A DNA stretch of 64,000 nucleotides. Source: Flavobacterium sp. KMS. GTDB lineage: Bacteria; Bacteroidota; Bacteroidia; Flavobacteriales; Flavobacteriaceae. Made by a program: the position numbers and the translations under genes. How positions within the stretch are numbered: the first letter of the stretch is position 1; each line of letters opens with the position of its first letter. The notes under the pieces were generated by a model that saw nothing but the letters and a program-made list of their open reading frames with translations, searched no databases and was not told where the DNA came from. This document shows positions 43,478-53,018 of the stretch, one piece after another. Location of the stretch: positions 310,001 to 374,000 of the forward strand of contig NZ_JSYP01000001.1 of the NCBI RefSeq assembly GCF_000813005.1. The letters are read 5' to 3'.

Positions 43478-44686
43478 TTATTCTAAAACACGATTAACTT
43501 GAGTGAAGTTTCTTCCGTAGTATGCTTCTTTTGTTGAAGAAACAATTACACCACCATGTACAGATGAGTGAACAAATTTAATTTCCCCATCTAATACCTC
43601 AACCACCATTCCTACATGGTTTATCTGACGTCTTCCGTTGGTTTTAAAGAAAATCAAATCTCCTTTTTGCGCATCTTCCGAAGCAATTTTAACTCCAATA
43701 CGAGATTGCTCAATAGAACTTCTAGGTAACTTAATATCAAAACTTCCAAATGTAGTTACCATTAATCCTGAACAATCAAAACCTGCTCTCGAAGTTCCTC
43801 CTGAACGATACCGAACTCCTATGTTCTCTGTAGCGTTTAATACCAATTGATTTAACAAATCTGAGTCATGGGTAAACTTTACATTATTTGTCGTTGCAGT
43901 ATCTTTAATTGCTGTTGTCGCTACTGCTGTTGCAGTATCTGCTCCCTCTTGTACTCCTTCTTTCTTTACATATGTTTTTGAAGGATTTATTTTAAGAACA
44001 TAACCTACTGGTAATTTTCCTTTTATAAATGGATTTTGCCTTTCTAGTTCTTTAACTGTAAGTCCGTATTCTTTAGCAATTGCATATTTAGTTTCTTTAG
44101 GCAAAACTTCACGAACAATTTCGGTTTCTACAGGTTTTTCGATTATCTCTAGCTCAGGTGTAGTAACAATCGTAGTAGCAGCTATTGCAGTTTCTTTTAT
44201 AATTGGTTTAGCGTTACCCGGAATTATAATTTGTTGTCCTATTTTAAGCCCTTCACTTTCTAATTTTGGATTGGCTTTTTTTAATTCCTCGACTGTAAGT
44301 TGGTATTGTTTTGAAATTCCGTACAATGTTTCTTTTGCTAGAATTTCATGAGTAGTAGTTTCCTGATTACTCGTTGTAGTATTCGAATTGTCTGAATTGC
44401 TTTTATTACTTGCAATTACTTCTTTTTCTTTTGTCTTCGCTTTTGTTGCTTTATCTTTATTGGCAACATTTTTCTCTGAACTTGGAATTAGTAAAATTGA
44501 ATTTAGTTTTAATAATTTACCCGCATTAGGATTTAAATCAAGAATCTCCTTTACTTTTACATGATATTTTTTGGCTATAACACTAACATTCTCCCCTTTA
44601 GAAATTTTATGCTTAATATATTTTTCCTGTGAAAAAACATTAAAACTAAAAAAAAATAACGCTAATATCAGTCCAAAACTTTTCAT
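43478..44686 (-). CDS. LysM-NlpC/P60 peptidoglycan hydrolase
   Basis: This 402-residue exported protein (signal peptide 1-19) has three LysM peptidoglycan-binding repeats near residues 22-67, 113-153 and 190-232, separated by Thr, Ala and Lys-rich linkers. A C-terminal NlpC/P60 peptidase domain starts at about 275. The catalytic Cys is in AGFDCSGLM, the His in INHVGMVVE, and a third polar residue in FVHSSVHGG. It is expected to cut D-Glu-meso-diaminopimelate bonds in peptidoglycan stem peptides. Its start is divergent from the kelch-protein gene with 243 bases between. Confidence 0.93.
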   Translation of the reverse strand: MKSFGLILALFFFSFNVFSQEKYIKHKISKGENVSVIAKKYHVKVKEILDLNPNAGKLLKLNSILLIPSSEKNVANKDKATKAKTKEKEVIASNKSNSDNSNTTTSNQETTTHEILAKETLYGISKQYQLTVEELKKANPKLESEGLKIGQQIIIPGNAKPIIKETAIAATTIVTTPELEIIEKPVETEIVREVLPKETKYAIAKEYGLTVKELERQNPFIKGKLPVGYVLKINPSKTYVKKEGVQEGADTATAVATTAIKDTATTNNVKFTHDSDLLNQLVLNATENIGVRYRSGGTSRAGFDCSGLMVTTFGSFDIKLPRSSIEQSRIGVKIASEDAQKGDLIFFKTNGRRQINHVGMVVEVLDGEIKFVHSSVHGGVIVSSTKEAYYGRNFTQVNRVLE

Positions 44687-44929
44687 TCTTATTCAAATTA
44701 CATTCGCAGATTACATTTAATTCATTTAAAAAAAATCAAAAAACAACAATCCAATTACTTAAAAAGCTAATTTAACTTATTAAACTAAAAATTGCTATTT
44801 TTTAACAACTCTTTATATTCAAATTAACAAATTCCGCATAAAAAATAATCATTCTATATTAATTCAATTATTTTTCTTGAAAAAATAATACTACTTTTAA
44901 ACAAAGAATAACTGACAAAAATAATATCC

Positions 44930-46309
44930 TTGAAAAAACTAATTCTGATTTTTGTATTTTTTCCTACATTATTGATTGCTCAAAATATAAAAGGTAATGT
45001 AATTTCCCAGAAAGACAATCTTCCGGTTGAAAACACCAATGTATTTGCATTGTCTAGTAAAGTTGGAACTATAACTGATGAAAATGGTGAATTTTATTTA
45101 AAAGTTTTTCCTGAATTTAAAGAGGATGAGACATTACAATTTTCTCACATTGGTTACATCACTAAAAATGTTTCCTTAAGCTATCTGGCAAAAAATAACT
45201 ACAAAGTTTTTCTTGAAGAAGAGGCACAAAATTTATCAGGTGTTACAATTGTTGCCAATACTAAACTGAAAACAAAACTTGCTTTTACAGAAATAACTAA
45301 TTTAAAACATCCTGTTTTTTCATTTGGATCTTTTTTAAAAGACGATAAAATTTATATTAGTGGCGGTGACGCTTATCCCGAAATCGATCATATGGCCAAA
45401 GTGCGGGCAAAAATAGCCGATCCTACCTTTCAGGATTTTTTTAATGAAGGAATAACAACAACAAAACGACATTATAAAAAGTATCTTTCTATTTACAATA
45501 TCAAAACCAACTCTTGGGAATTTCCAGATTTAAAACTACAGGTTAGAGCGTATCATAACATTCATTTCTATAACAATTTGATTTATATTTTGGGCGGAAA
45601 AAAAATGTTCGTAAATAAAATAAGTAGTTGGGAATATTTACAAGATCAAATTGAAGTTTTAGATTTTGAAAAACTCACCATTAAAGTCGACAAAACAAAT
45701 CCACATCAGGCTGCTGACTTTGCTTCTTTTACTTATAAAGATAATATTATTGTAATGGGAGGTTCTATAAAAGCAACTGAAAGTGGTGTGAAAGATTTTT
45801 CAAACAAAGTACATTTGTATAATATTACTTCCGGATATTGGTATGAACTTACGAGTATGCCAACGGCAGAAGAAACTACCGGAATACTGATAGACGATAA
45901 AATTTATCTTATTGGCGGAAACAACGGAAAACCAATATCTAAAATAGAAACCTTTGATTTAGTAACAGAAAAATGGCTAACTGAAGGTGAACTATTTTCG
46001 GGATTAGAAAGACCTGCTATTACTTACAATGACGATATTATTTATTTTTTTGAGGATGAAAAAATGTACACTTACAATTTTAAATTAAAAGTATTAAAAG
46101 AATACGAAATCAACCTCCCTCTGAAGTATTCAGCTATGTATTATAACAATAATAAATTATACATTTTGGGCGGACGTATTGACAATAGTTATTCTAAAAT
46201 CCCTTCTGCAAAAATTTTTAGCATAGATTTAGATGAATTTAAATTAACAAATCCGAATAAGATTAAAAACTTATCTCAAGAAACAACTCTAGCAAAAATA
46301 CAGGGTTAG
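44930..46309 (+). CDS. Exported kelch-repeat protein with carboxypeptidase-regulatory-like domain
   Basis: This 459-residue protein has a signal peptide (about 1-17, LLIAQ), then a CarboxypepD_reg-like domain (19-100: IKGNVISQKDNLPVENTNV, GTITDENGEF) as in Bacteroidota outer-membrane proteins. The rest contains kelch-type beta-propeller blades, seen as NLIYILGGKKM, IIVMGGSIKATES, DKIYLIGGNN and LYILGGRIDN. The role is unknown; the architecture suggests a secreted or surface scaffold. The start is TTG, because no ATG fits the signal peptide. A near-consensus box TACTTTTA is at 44892-44899. Confidence 0.8.
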   Translation: MKKLILIFVFFPTLLIAQNIKGNVISQKDNLPVENTNVFALSSKVGTITDENGEFYLKVFPEFKEDETLQFSHIGYITKNVSLSYLAKNNYKVFLEEEAQNLSGVTIVANTKLKTKLAFTEITNLKHPVFSFGSFLKDDKIYISGGDAYPEIDHMAKVRAKIADPTFQDFFNEGITTTKRHYKKYLSIYNIKTNSWEFPDLKLQVRAYHNIHFYNNLIYILGGKKMFVNKISSWEYLQDQIEVLDFEKLTIKVDKTNPHQAADFASFTYKDNIIVMGGSIKATESGVKDFSNKVHLYNITSGYWYELTSMPTAEETTGILIDDKIYLIGGNNGKPISKIETFDLVTEKWLTEGELFSGLERPAITYNDDIIYFFEDEKMYTYNFKLKVLKEYEINLPLKYSAMYYNNNKLYILGGRIDNSYSKIPSAKIFSIDLDEFKLTNPNKIKNLSQETTLAKIQG

Positions 46310-46396
46310 TTTTAATATCAGAGTTATTATCTGCGAAATTATAATACTTAACAGGTAAAAATCTTTATACTAAATTTCTTTTTTAAATAGATTTCC

Positions 46397-46473
46397 TAGC
46401 CCAGATAAAAGCGGCATCCTTTTCTTTTTTCCTTTAAAAAAGAAAAGATATAGCGGATAGCTGGAAATAGCTT
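46397..46473 (-). repeat. CCCG-CGGG hairpin element, copy 3 (compensatory change)
   Basis: Read on the minus strand it runs from AGCTATTTCCAGC to ATCTGGGCTA. The outer pair CCAG-CTGG replaces the CCCG-CGGG of copies 1 and 2, so both sides changed together (C-G to A-T), and the inner arm is built from CTTTTCTTTT with AAAAGAAAAG. It lies between the kelch gene and the aconitase terminator. Confidence 0.8.
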
Positions 46474-46479
46474 CAAATA

Positions 46480-46510
46480 AAAAAACTCCCAAGTTGCCTT
46501 GAGAGTTTTT
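46480..46510 (-). terminator. Intrinsic terminator after acnA
   Basis: On the minus strand AAACTCTCAAGG pairs imperfectly with CTTGGGAGTTT, followed by a T run. Confidence 0.8.
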
Positions 46511-46530
46511 AATATGATTTAAAACTTTAA

Positions 46531-48795
46531 TTATGCTTTTCCAGCAGCAATTAAGTTTAATGCTGAACCGGCTACAAACCAGCCAATTTGCCCTGCATTA
46601 TAAGTATGATTTGCTAAGATTATGTCTTTAGTTCCATCTGCGTGAACGAATTCTAGCGTTAATGGTTTTCCTGGAGCAAATTCTACTAAATCAAGGAAAT
46701 TGATTGTATCATCTTCTTGGATTTTATCATAATCTGCTTCGTTAGCAAATGTTAATCCTAAAAGCCCTTGTTTTTTAAGGTTTGTTTCGTGGATACGAGC
46801 AAAAGATTTCACCAATACCGCTTTAACTCCTAAGAAACGTGGCTCCATTGCTGCGTGCTCACGAGAAGATCCTTCGCCATAGTTATGATCACCCACAACA
46901 ATAGATGGAACTCCAGCTGCTTTGTACGCACGTGCAACTGCAGGAACTGCATCATACGTTCCTGTTAATTGATTTTTAACTGAATTTGTTTTTTGGTTAT
47001 ATGCATTTACTGCACCAATCAACATATTATTAGAAATATTATCTAAATGTCCACGGAAACGTAACCATGGTCCTGCCATAGAGATGTGATCTGTAGTACA
47101 TTTTCCGAATGCTTTGATTAATAATTTTGCACCTGTAATGTTCTTACCATCCCAAGCATCAAACGGAGCTAATAATTGTAAACGCTCTGATGTTGGGCTT
47201 ACAGCTACCTGAACTCCTGAACCGTCTTCTGCCGGAACTTGGAATCCTGGATCTTTAACATCAAATCCTTTTGGAGGCAATTCATCTCCTGTAGGTTCAT
47301 CTAGCATTACCTCTTCTCCATCTTCATTGATTAAAGTATCTGTTAATGGATTGAAACTTAAATCTCCTGCGATAGCCATAGCTGTTACTAATTCTGGCGA
47401 ACCTACGAAAGCTAGTGTATTTGGGTTACCATCGGCACGTTTAGAAAAGTTACGGTTAAAAGAGTGAACGATTGTATTTCTTTCTTCTTTCTCTGCTCCT
47501 TCTCTATCCCACATACCAATACATGGCCCGCAAGCGTTAGCAAAAACTGTTGCTCCAATTTTATGGAATGTATCGATAAAACCATCACGCTCGATTGTAT
47601 AACGAACTACCTCTGAACCTGGAGTAATTGTAAACTGTGATTTTGTTTTTAATTTTTTGGCAGAAACTTGTCTTGCCAAAGATGCTGCACGCGCAATATC
47701 TTCGTAAGATGAGTTGGTACATGAACCAATTAAACCAACCTGAATTTGTAATGGCCAGTTATTTTTGATTGCTGCTTCTTTCATTTTAGAAATTGGAGTA
47801 GCTAAATCTGGCGTAAAAGGTCCGTTTAAGTGTGGCTCTAATTCCGTTAAGTTAATTTCGATAACCTGGTCAAAATATTGTTCTGGGTTAGCGTAAACTT
47901 CTGGATCTCCAGTTAAGTAAGGAGCTATTTTATCTGCAGCATCGGCAACATCGGCTCTATTTGTAGAACGCAGGTAACGACTCATAGAATCATCATATCC
48001 AAAAGTTGAAGTTGTCGCTCCAATCTCTGCACCCATATTACAAATAGTACCTTTACCTGTACATGACATAGAAGTTGCACCTTCTCCAAAATATTCTACA
48101 ATTGCTCCTGTTCCACCTTTTACAGTAAGAATACCAGCAACTTTAAGGATAACATCTTTAGGAGCTGTCCATCCTGATAATTTACCAGTTAATTTTACTC
48201 CAATTAATTTAGGAAATTTTAATTCCCATGCCATTCCTGACATAACATCTACAGCATCGGCTCCACCAACACCAATAGCTACCATTCCTAAACCTCCTGC
48301 ATTTACGGTATGTGAATCTGTACCAATCATCATTCCTCCTGGGAAAGCATAATTTTCTAGTACTACCTGGTGAATAATACCTGCTCCTGGCTTCCAGAAA
48401 CCAATTCCGTATTTATTAGAAACTGACGACAAAAAGTCGAAAACTTCATTACTTTGAGTTTTTGCTCTAGCCAAATCGGTTACAGCATCTACTTTAGCTT
48501 GAATTAAGTGATCGCAATGAACTGTTGTAGGCACAGCCACTTTAGCCTTACCTGCGTGCATAAATTGCAATAATGCCATTTGTGCAGTTGCATCCTGACA
48601 TGCTACACGATCGGGTGCAAAATCAACATAATCGACTCCTCTGCCAAACGCCTTAGTTGGATTTCCATCCCAAAGGTGATTGTACAAAATTTTCTCCGTT
48701 AAAGTAAGTGGACGACCAACAATCTCGCGTGCTTTATCAACACGACCTGGCATGTTCTCATACACTTTTTTAATCATTTCAATATCAAAAGCCAT
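46531..48795 (-). CDS. Aconitate hydratase, mitochondrial/AcnA-like type
   Basis: This iron-sulfur enzyme isomerises citrate and isocitrate in the TCA cycle. The 754-residue protein (ATG at 48795, [15 protein letters not shown]) has the aconitase domains with the cluster cysteines in [14 protein letters not shown] and [24 protein letters not shown] near residue 165, and the swivel domain with [15 protein letters not shown]. An upstream frame of 14 residues is not conserved. It is adjacent to an AcnB-type enzyme on the same strand but separated from it by a strong terminator, so it likely has its own promoter. Confidence 0.95.
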   Translation of the reverse strand: MAFDIEMIKKVYENMPGRVDKAREIVGRPLTLTEKILYNHLWDGNPTKAFGRGVDYVDFAPDRVACQDATAQMALLQFMHAGKAKVAVPTTVHCDHLIQAKVDAVTDLARAKTQSNEVFDFLSSVSNKYGIGFWKPGAGIIHQVVLENYAFPGGMMIGTDSHTVNAGGLGMVAIGVGGADAVDVMSGMAWELKFPKLIGVKLTGKLSGWTAPKDVILKVAGILTVKGGTGAIVEYFGEGATSMSCTGKGTICNMGAEIGATTSTFGYDDSMSRYLRSTNRADVADAADKIAPYLTGDPEVYANPEQYFDQVIEINLTELEPHLNGPFTPDLATPISKMKEAAIKNNWPLQIQVGLIGSCTNSSYEDIARAASLARQVSAKKLKTKSQFTITPGSEVVRYTIERDGFIDTFHKIGATVFANACGPCIGMWDREGAEKEERNTIVHSFNRNFSKRADGNPNTLAFVGSPELVTAMAIAGDLSFNPLTDTLINEDGEEVMLDEPTGDELPPKGFDVKDPGFQVPAEDGSGVQVAVSPTSERLQLLAPFDAWDGKNITGAKLLIKAFGKCTTDHISMAGPWLRFRGHLDNISNNMLIGAVNAYNQKTNSVKNQLTGTYDAVPAVARAYKAAGVPSIVVGDHNYGEGSSREHAAMEPRFLGVKAVLVKSFARIHETNLKKQGLLGLTFANEADYDKIQEDDTINFLDLVEFAPGKPLTLEFVHADGTKDIILANHTYNAGQIGWFVAGSALNLIAAGKA

Positions 48796-48869
48796 AAGTA
48801 TAATTGTTTTTGTTTGTTTTTGTTTTTTGAACATCACAAGTTACAAAAAATAGAAGAGCCAGAAAAGAA

Positions 48870-48900
48870 AAAGCCTGAGTTTATCAACTCAGGCTTTTTA
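48870..48900 (-). terminator. Intrinsic terminator between acnB and acnA
   Basis: AAAGCCTGAGTT and AACTCAGGCTTT form a 12-base-pair stem around TATC, with T runs on both sides. It ends the acnB transcript before acnA. Confidence 0.93.
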
Positions 48901-48928
48901 TATATAATGATTATAACTAATCGTACGA

Positions 48929-51700
48929 TTACATTACTAACAGTTTATGAGAAGGTGCAAACCTAGTTAGGCTAATACCATCTACTGCTGCTATATATTC
49001 ATCTAATGTAGGTGTTCTACCAAGAATTGTAGATAAGACTACAACTGGCGTAGAAGAAAGTAATGACTCTCCTTTTTTACCTTCTGTATCTTCTACAACT
49101 CTTCCTTGGAAAAGACGCGTAGAAGTAGCCATTACAGTATCTCCTTTTGCTGCTTTTTCCTGGTTACCCATACAAAGGTTACATCCTGGACGCTCTAAAT
49201 ACAACATGTTCTCGTATTCTGTACGTGCAGCACCTTTAGGAGCGCTATCGTTAAATTCGAAACCAGAGTATTTTTGTAAAACTTCCCAATCTCCTTCAGC
49301 CTTAAGTTCATCTACGATATTATAAGTAGGTGGCGCTACTACTAGCGGAGCCTTAAACTCAACCTTACCGTATTGTTGTTCTATATTTTTAAGCATTTGA
49401 GCTAGAATCTTCATATCTCCTTTGTGAACCATACAAGAACCGATAAATCCTAAATCTACTTTTTTATCTCCTCCGTAAAAAGATAATGGTCGGATTGTAT
49501 CGTGAGTATATCTCTTAGAAACATCCGCGTTATTTACGTCTGGATCCGCAATCATTGGCTCGATAATCTGATCAAGATCTACAACAACTTCTGCATAATA
49601 CTTAGCATTTGCATCTGGAGTTAAAGCAGGTTTCTCTGCTGATTTAATCTCTGCAATTCTCTTATCTGCTTTGTTAATCAATCCCTGAAGAACTTGTTTT
49701 TCATTATCCATTCCTTTGTCGATCATGATCTGGATTCTGCTTTTTGCAATCTCCAATGATTCGATTAAGGTATCATCTTCAGAAATACAGATAGAAGCTT
49801 TTGCTTTCATCTCTGCAGTCCAGTCTGTAAATGTAAATGCCTGGTCAGCAGTAAGAGTCCCAAGATGAACCTCGATAATTCTCCCTTGGAAAACATTTTC
49901 ACCACCAAATTTCTTAAGCATTTGAGCTTGTGTTGAATGAACTACATCACGGAAGTCCATATAGTCTTTCATCTCACCTTTAAATGTTACCTTAACAGAT
50001 TCAGGAATTGGCATTGAAGCCTCACCTGTAGCAAGTGCAAGAGCAACTGTTCCTGAGTCAGCACCAAATGCTACACCTTTAGACATTCTTGTATGAGAGT
50101 CACCACCAATAATGATAGCCCACTCATCTATTGTAATATCATTAAGAACTTTATGAATTACATCTGTCATTGCATGATAAACTCCTTTCGGGTCACGAGC
50201 TGTGATTAAACCGAAATCGTTCATGAATTTCATCAATTTTGGAATATTTGCCTGAGCTTTTTTATCCCATACTGAAGCTGTGTGACAACCAGATTGGTAT
50301 GCACCATCAACGATTGGCGAAATTACTGTAGCAGCCATAGACTCTAATTCCTGAGCAGTCATAAGACCTGTCGTATCTTGAGAACCTACGATATTAACTT
50401 CTACACGAACATCTGAACCAGCATGTAGTACTTTACCTGGAGCTATACCAACAGCGTTTTTGTTGAAAATTTTCTCTACCGCTGTAAGTCCTTGTCCTTC
50501 AAGAGAAATCTCTTTTGATGGAGCAAATACAAGAGGAGCTTCAATTTCTAGAATTTTCGCTGCCAATGTCTGAAGCTTTTTACCAAATACAATTGCATAT
50601 GATCCTCCAGCTTTGATAAATTCCATTTTTTGAGGAGTAAAAGCCTTAGAAATATCAATTAGCTCTTTGTCTCCATTATATAATTTTTTCGTCTTTGTGT
50701 TTATTGTAAGTACAGTTCCTGTAGCAACAGAGTATGCTTCTTCCAGAATTGGCTCATTATTCTCATTACGAATAATATTACCATCTGCATCAAGCTTTTT
50801 AACCCAGTTTTTAAGATCTAAACCAATACCACCAGTAACATCAACTGTTGTTAGGAAAATTGGAGAAATACCATTTGTTCCTCCTACAATTGGAGCGATA
50901 TTAACGAATGGAATATATGGACTTGCTTGTTTTCCTGTCCAAAGTGCCACGTTGTTTACACCTGACATTCTTGATGAACCAACTCCCATTGTACCTTTCT
51001 CTGCAATCAACATCACACTTTTGTCTGGATGTTGTGCTTGTAACGCCTTAATTTCTTCTTGTGCTTTAGGCGTAATCATACATTGACCATGAAGTTCACG
51101 GTCTGAACGTGAGTGAGCCTGATTACCTGGAGATAACAAATCTGTAGAAATATCACCCTCACCAGCAATAAAAGTAACTACTTTAATTTCTTCAACTACT
51201 TCTGGTAATTTTGTAAAAAACTCTGCCTGCGCATAGCTTTTAATAATATCTATAGCAATTGGGTTACCTTTTTTAAACGCTTCTTTTAAACGATCTGTGT
51301 CTGCCTCATAAAGGTAAACTTGTGTCTTAAGTACATTTCCTGCTTCTTTTGCAATAGCAGCATCATCACCCAAAGCTAAATCTAACAATACCTCAATAGA
51401 AGGTCCACCCTTCATATGTGATAATAACTCAAATGCAAAAGCTGGTGTTATTTCTTTTACAACAGATTCTCCAAGAATAATCTCTTTTAAAAACTTAGCT
51501 TTTACACCCGCAGCACTTGTAGTTCCTGGTATAGTGTTATAAATAAAGTGTTTAATCGATTCTTCTCGATACTCGTTATCCAGATCTTTAATCTGTGCAA
51601 TAATCACGCTTAACAACTCAGCACCATCAATTGGCTTCGGATGAAGTCCTTGGTCTTTTCGTTCTGCAATCTCTTTAATGTAATCGTTATAAATATTCAT
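48929..51700 (-). CDS. acnB: Aconitase B-type (bifunctional aconitate hydratase 2)
   Basis: AcnB catalyses the aconitase step of the TCA cycle and, in relatives, also 2-methylisocitrate dehydration. The 923-residue chain (ATG at 51700, MNIYNDYIKEIAERKDQ) has the N-terminal HEAT-like AcnB domain (about 1-160), the swivel domain, and the cluster segments GFIGSCMVHKGD and RPGCNLCMGNQ. The DTIRPLSFYGG and IIGGDSHTRMSKG segments are also present. A -7 box TAAATTTG lies 40 bases before the ATG. It is larger than and distinct from the neighbouring AcnA-type protein. Confidence 0.95.
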   Translation of the reverse strand: MNIYNDYIKEIAERKDQGLHPKPIDGAELLSVIIAQIKDLDNEYREESIKHFIYNTIPGTTSAAGVKAKFLKEIILGESVVKEITPAFAFELLSHMKGGPSIEVLLDLALGDDAAIAKEAGNVLKTQVYLYEADTDRLKEAFKKGNPIAIDIIKSYAQAEFFTKLPEVVEEIKVVTFIAGEGDISTDLLSPGNQAHSRSDRELHGQCMITPKAQEEIKALQAQHPDKSVMLIAEKGTMGVGSSRMSGVNNVALWTGKQASPYIPFVNIAPIVGGTNGISPIFLTTVDVTGGIGLDLKNWVKKLDADGNIIRNENNEPILEEAYSVATGTVLTINTKTKKLYNGDKELIDISKAFTPQKMEFIKAGGSYAIVFGKKLQTLAAKILEIEAPLVFAPSKEISLEGQGLTAVEKIFNKNAVGIAPGKVLHAGSDVRVEVNIVGSQDTTGLMTAQELESMAATVISPIVDGAYQSGCHTASVWDKKAQANIPKLMKFMNDFGLITARDPKGVYHAMTDVIHKVLNDITIDEWAIIIGGDSHTRMSKGVAFGADSGTVALALATGEASMPIPESVKVTFKGEMKDYMDFRDVVHSTQAQMLKKFGGENVFQGRIIEVHLGTLTADQAFTFTDWTAEMKAKASICISEDDTLIESLEIAKSRIQIMIDKGMDNEKQVLQGLINKADKRIAEIKSAEKPALTPDANAKYYAEVVVDLDQIIEPMIADPDVNNADVSKRYTHDTIRPLSFYGGDKKVDLGFIGSCMVHKGDMKILAQMLKNIEQQYGKVEFKAPLVVAPPTYNIVDELKAEGDWEVLQKYSGFEFNDSAPKGAARTEYENMLYLERPGCNLCMGNQEKAAKGDTVMATSTRLFQGRVVEDTEGKKGESLLSSTPVVVLSTILGRTPTLDEYIAAVDGISLTRFAPSHKLLVM

Positions 51701-51739
51701 AATTGAAGTCTTTTCTAGGTATCTTATTTTTTTTGTACG

Positions 51740-51747
51740 CAAATTTA
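51740..51747 (-). promoter_or_regulatory. -7 box of acnB
   Basis: TAAATTTG on the minus strand matches TAnnTTTG. Its position, inside the longer possible reading frame, supports the start at 51700. Confidence 0.5.
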
Positions 51748-51925
51748 AAAATTAAAGCCGAGAATTAAAAAAAATATAACAGAAGTCGCCTTTTCAAAAG
51801 TTATTATTAAAAAATAACGATTTACATTGCGTAAAATTAGCAAAATTGCATTTTAACGTCAAAATATTAAATTATTAATAATATAAAATCCTTTCTTTGA
51901 CAAAGTCGAAATTCTTTGTTATAAA

Positions 51926-51966
51926 GAAAAAGGTTCTTTGCTATGTTTTAAGCAAAGAACCTTTCT
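51926..51966 (-). terminator. Intrinsic terminator after moxR
   Basis: AAAGGTTCTTTGCT (51929-51942) and AGCAAAGAACCTTT (51951-51964) form a 14-base-pair stem. It is a strong hairpin in the gap between moxR and acnB. Confidence 0.88.
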
Positions 51967-51986
51967 AAATAAGCTTTTTTATATCG

Positions 51987-52940
51987 TTATAGTAGCTTCT
52001 GAATTATAATTTCTTCTGTAATTCCTTCGGCATCGGCTTTATAATTTTTAATGATTCGATGTCTTAAAATACCAGTTGCTACAGCTTTTACATCTTCAAT
52101 ATCTGGCGAAAATTTACCATTGAATGCTGCATGAGCTTTAGCAGCTAAAATTAAATTTTGTGAAGCTCTTGGCCCAGCTCCCCAATCTAAATAATTTTTA
52201 ACAAAATCATTCGTCAGGCTATTATCTGGTCGTGTTTTACTAACTAAAGTTACCGCATACTCTATTACATTATCAGCAACAGGAATTCGGCGAATTAAAT
52301 GCTGAAAATCTATAATTTCCTGAGCCGTAAACAAAGGGTTGATTGTACTTGTATTGTCAGAAGTTGTACGTTTAACAACTTGTACTTCTTCTTCAAAACT
52401 TGGATACTCTAATTTTATAGCAAACATAAAACGATCCAATTGTGCTTCTGGCAAAGGATAAGTTCCTTCTTGCTCAATAGGGTTTTGTGTAGCTAACACG
52501 AAGTAAGGCAAGTCTAATTTATGGTTTTCACCAGCAATCGTCACCGAACGTTCCTGCATTGCCTCTAGCAAAGCTGCTTGTGTTTTTGGTGGCGTTCTAT
52601 TAATCTCATCTGCCAAAATGATATTAGAAAAAACTGGTCCTTTTATAAACTTAAACCGTCTGTTTTCATCTAAGATTTCGCTTCCCAAAATATCAGATGG
52701 CATTAAATCCGGAGTAAATTGAATTCTCTTAAAATCAAGCCCTAAAGCCTGTGAAAGTGTATTTATCAATAATGTTTTTGCCAATCCTGGCACACCTATT
52801 AAAAGAGCGTGTCCGCCAGAAAAAATGCAAATCAAAATTTGATCTACAACTGCATCCTGACCTACAATAATTTTTGCGATTTCGGCTTTTAATTCATTAC
52901 GTTTTTGAACTAAGTTATGAATTGCGATTACATCAGACAT
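51987..52940 (-). CDS. MoxR-family AAA+ ATPase
   Basis: This 317-residue protein is a MoxR-type AAA+ ATPase that usually acts as a chaperone for metal insertion or complex assembly, often next to VWA-domain genes. Walker A is GVPGLAKT (near 43-50), Walker B is ILADEINRTPPKTQAALLEAM, and the sensor region is ATQNPIEQEGTYPLPEAQLDRFM. It starts 78 bases after the SurA-like gene, with a hairpin between. No VWA protein or DUF58 gene is adjacent, so the client is unknown here. Confidence 0.9.
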   Translation of the reverse strand: MSDVIAIHNLVQKRNELKAEIAKIIVGQDAVVDQILICIFSGGHALLIGVPGLAKTLLINTLSQALGLDFKRIQFTPDLMPSDILGSEILDENRRFKFIKGPVFSNIILADEINRTPPKTQAALLEAMQERSVTIAGENHKLDLPYFVLATQNPIEQEGTYPLPEAQLDRFMFAIKLEYPSFEEEVQVVKRTTSDNTSTINPLFTAQEIIDFQHLIRRIPVADNVIEYAVTLVSKTRPDNSLTNDFVKNYLDWGAGPRASQNLILAAKAHAAFNGKFSPDIEDVKAVATGILRHRIIKNYKADAEGITEEIIIQKLL

Positions 52941-52960
52941 CTGTGAATGTATTTAAAATT

Positions 52961-53002
52961 AAAAAGAGTTAGTTCTATGAATTCATAAAACTAACTCTTT
53001 TT
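52961..53002 (-). terminator. Hairpin between surA and moxR
   Basis: AAAAAGAGTTAGTT and AACTAACTCTTTTT are perfect 14-base inverted repeats with A and T runs. It probably ends the surA transcript, at least in part. Confidence 0.85.
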
Positions 53003-53018
53003 ATTTATTTTATAAAAA

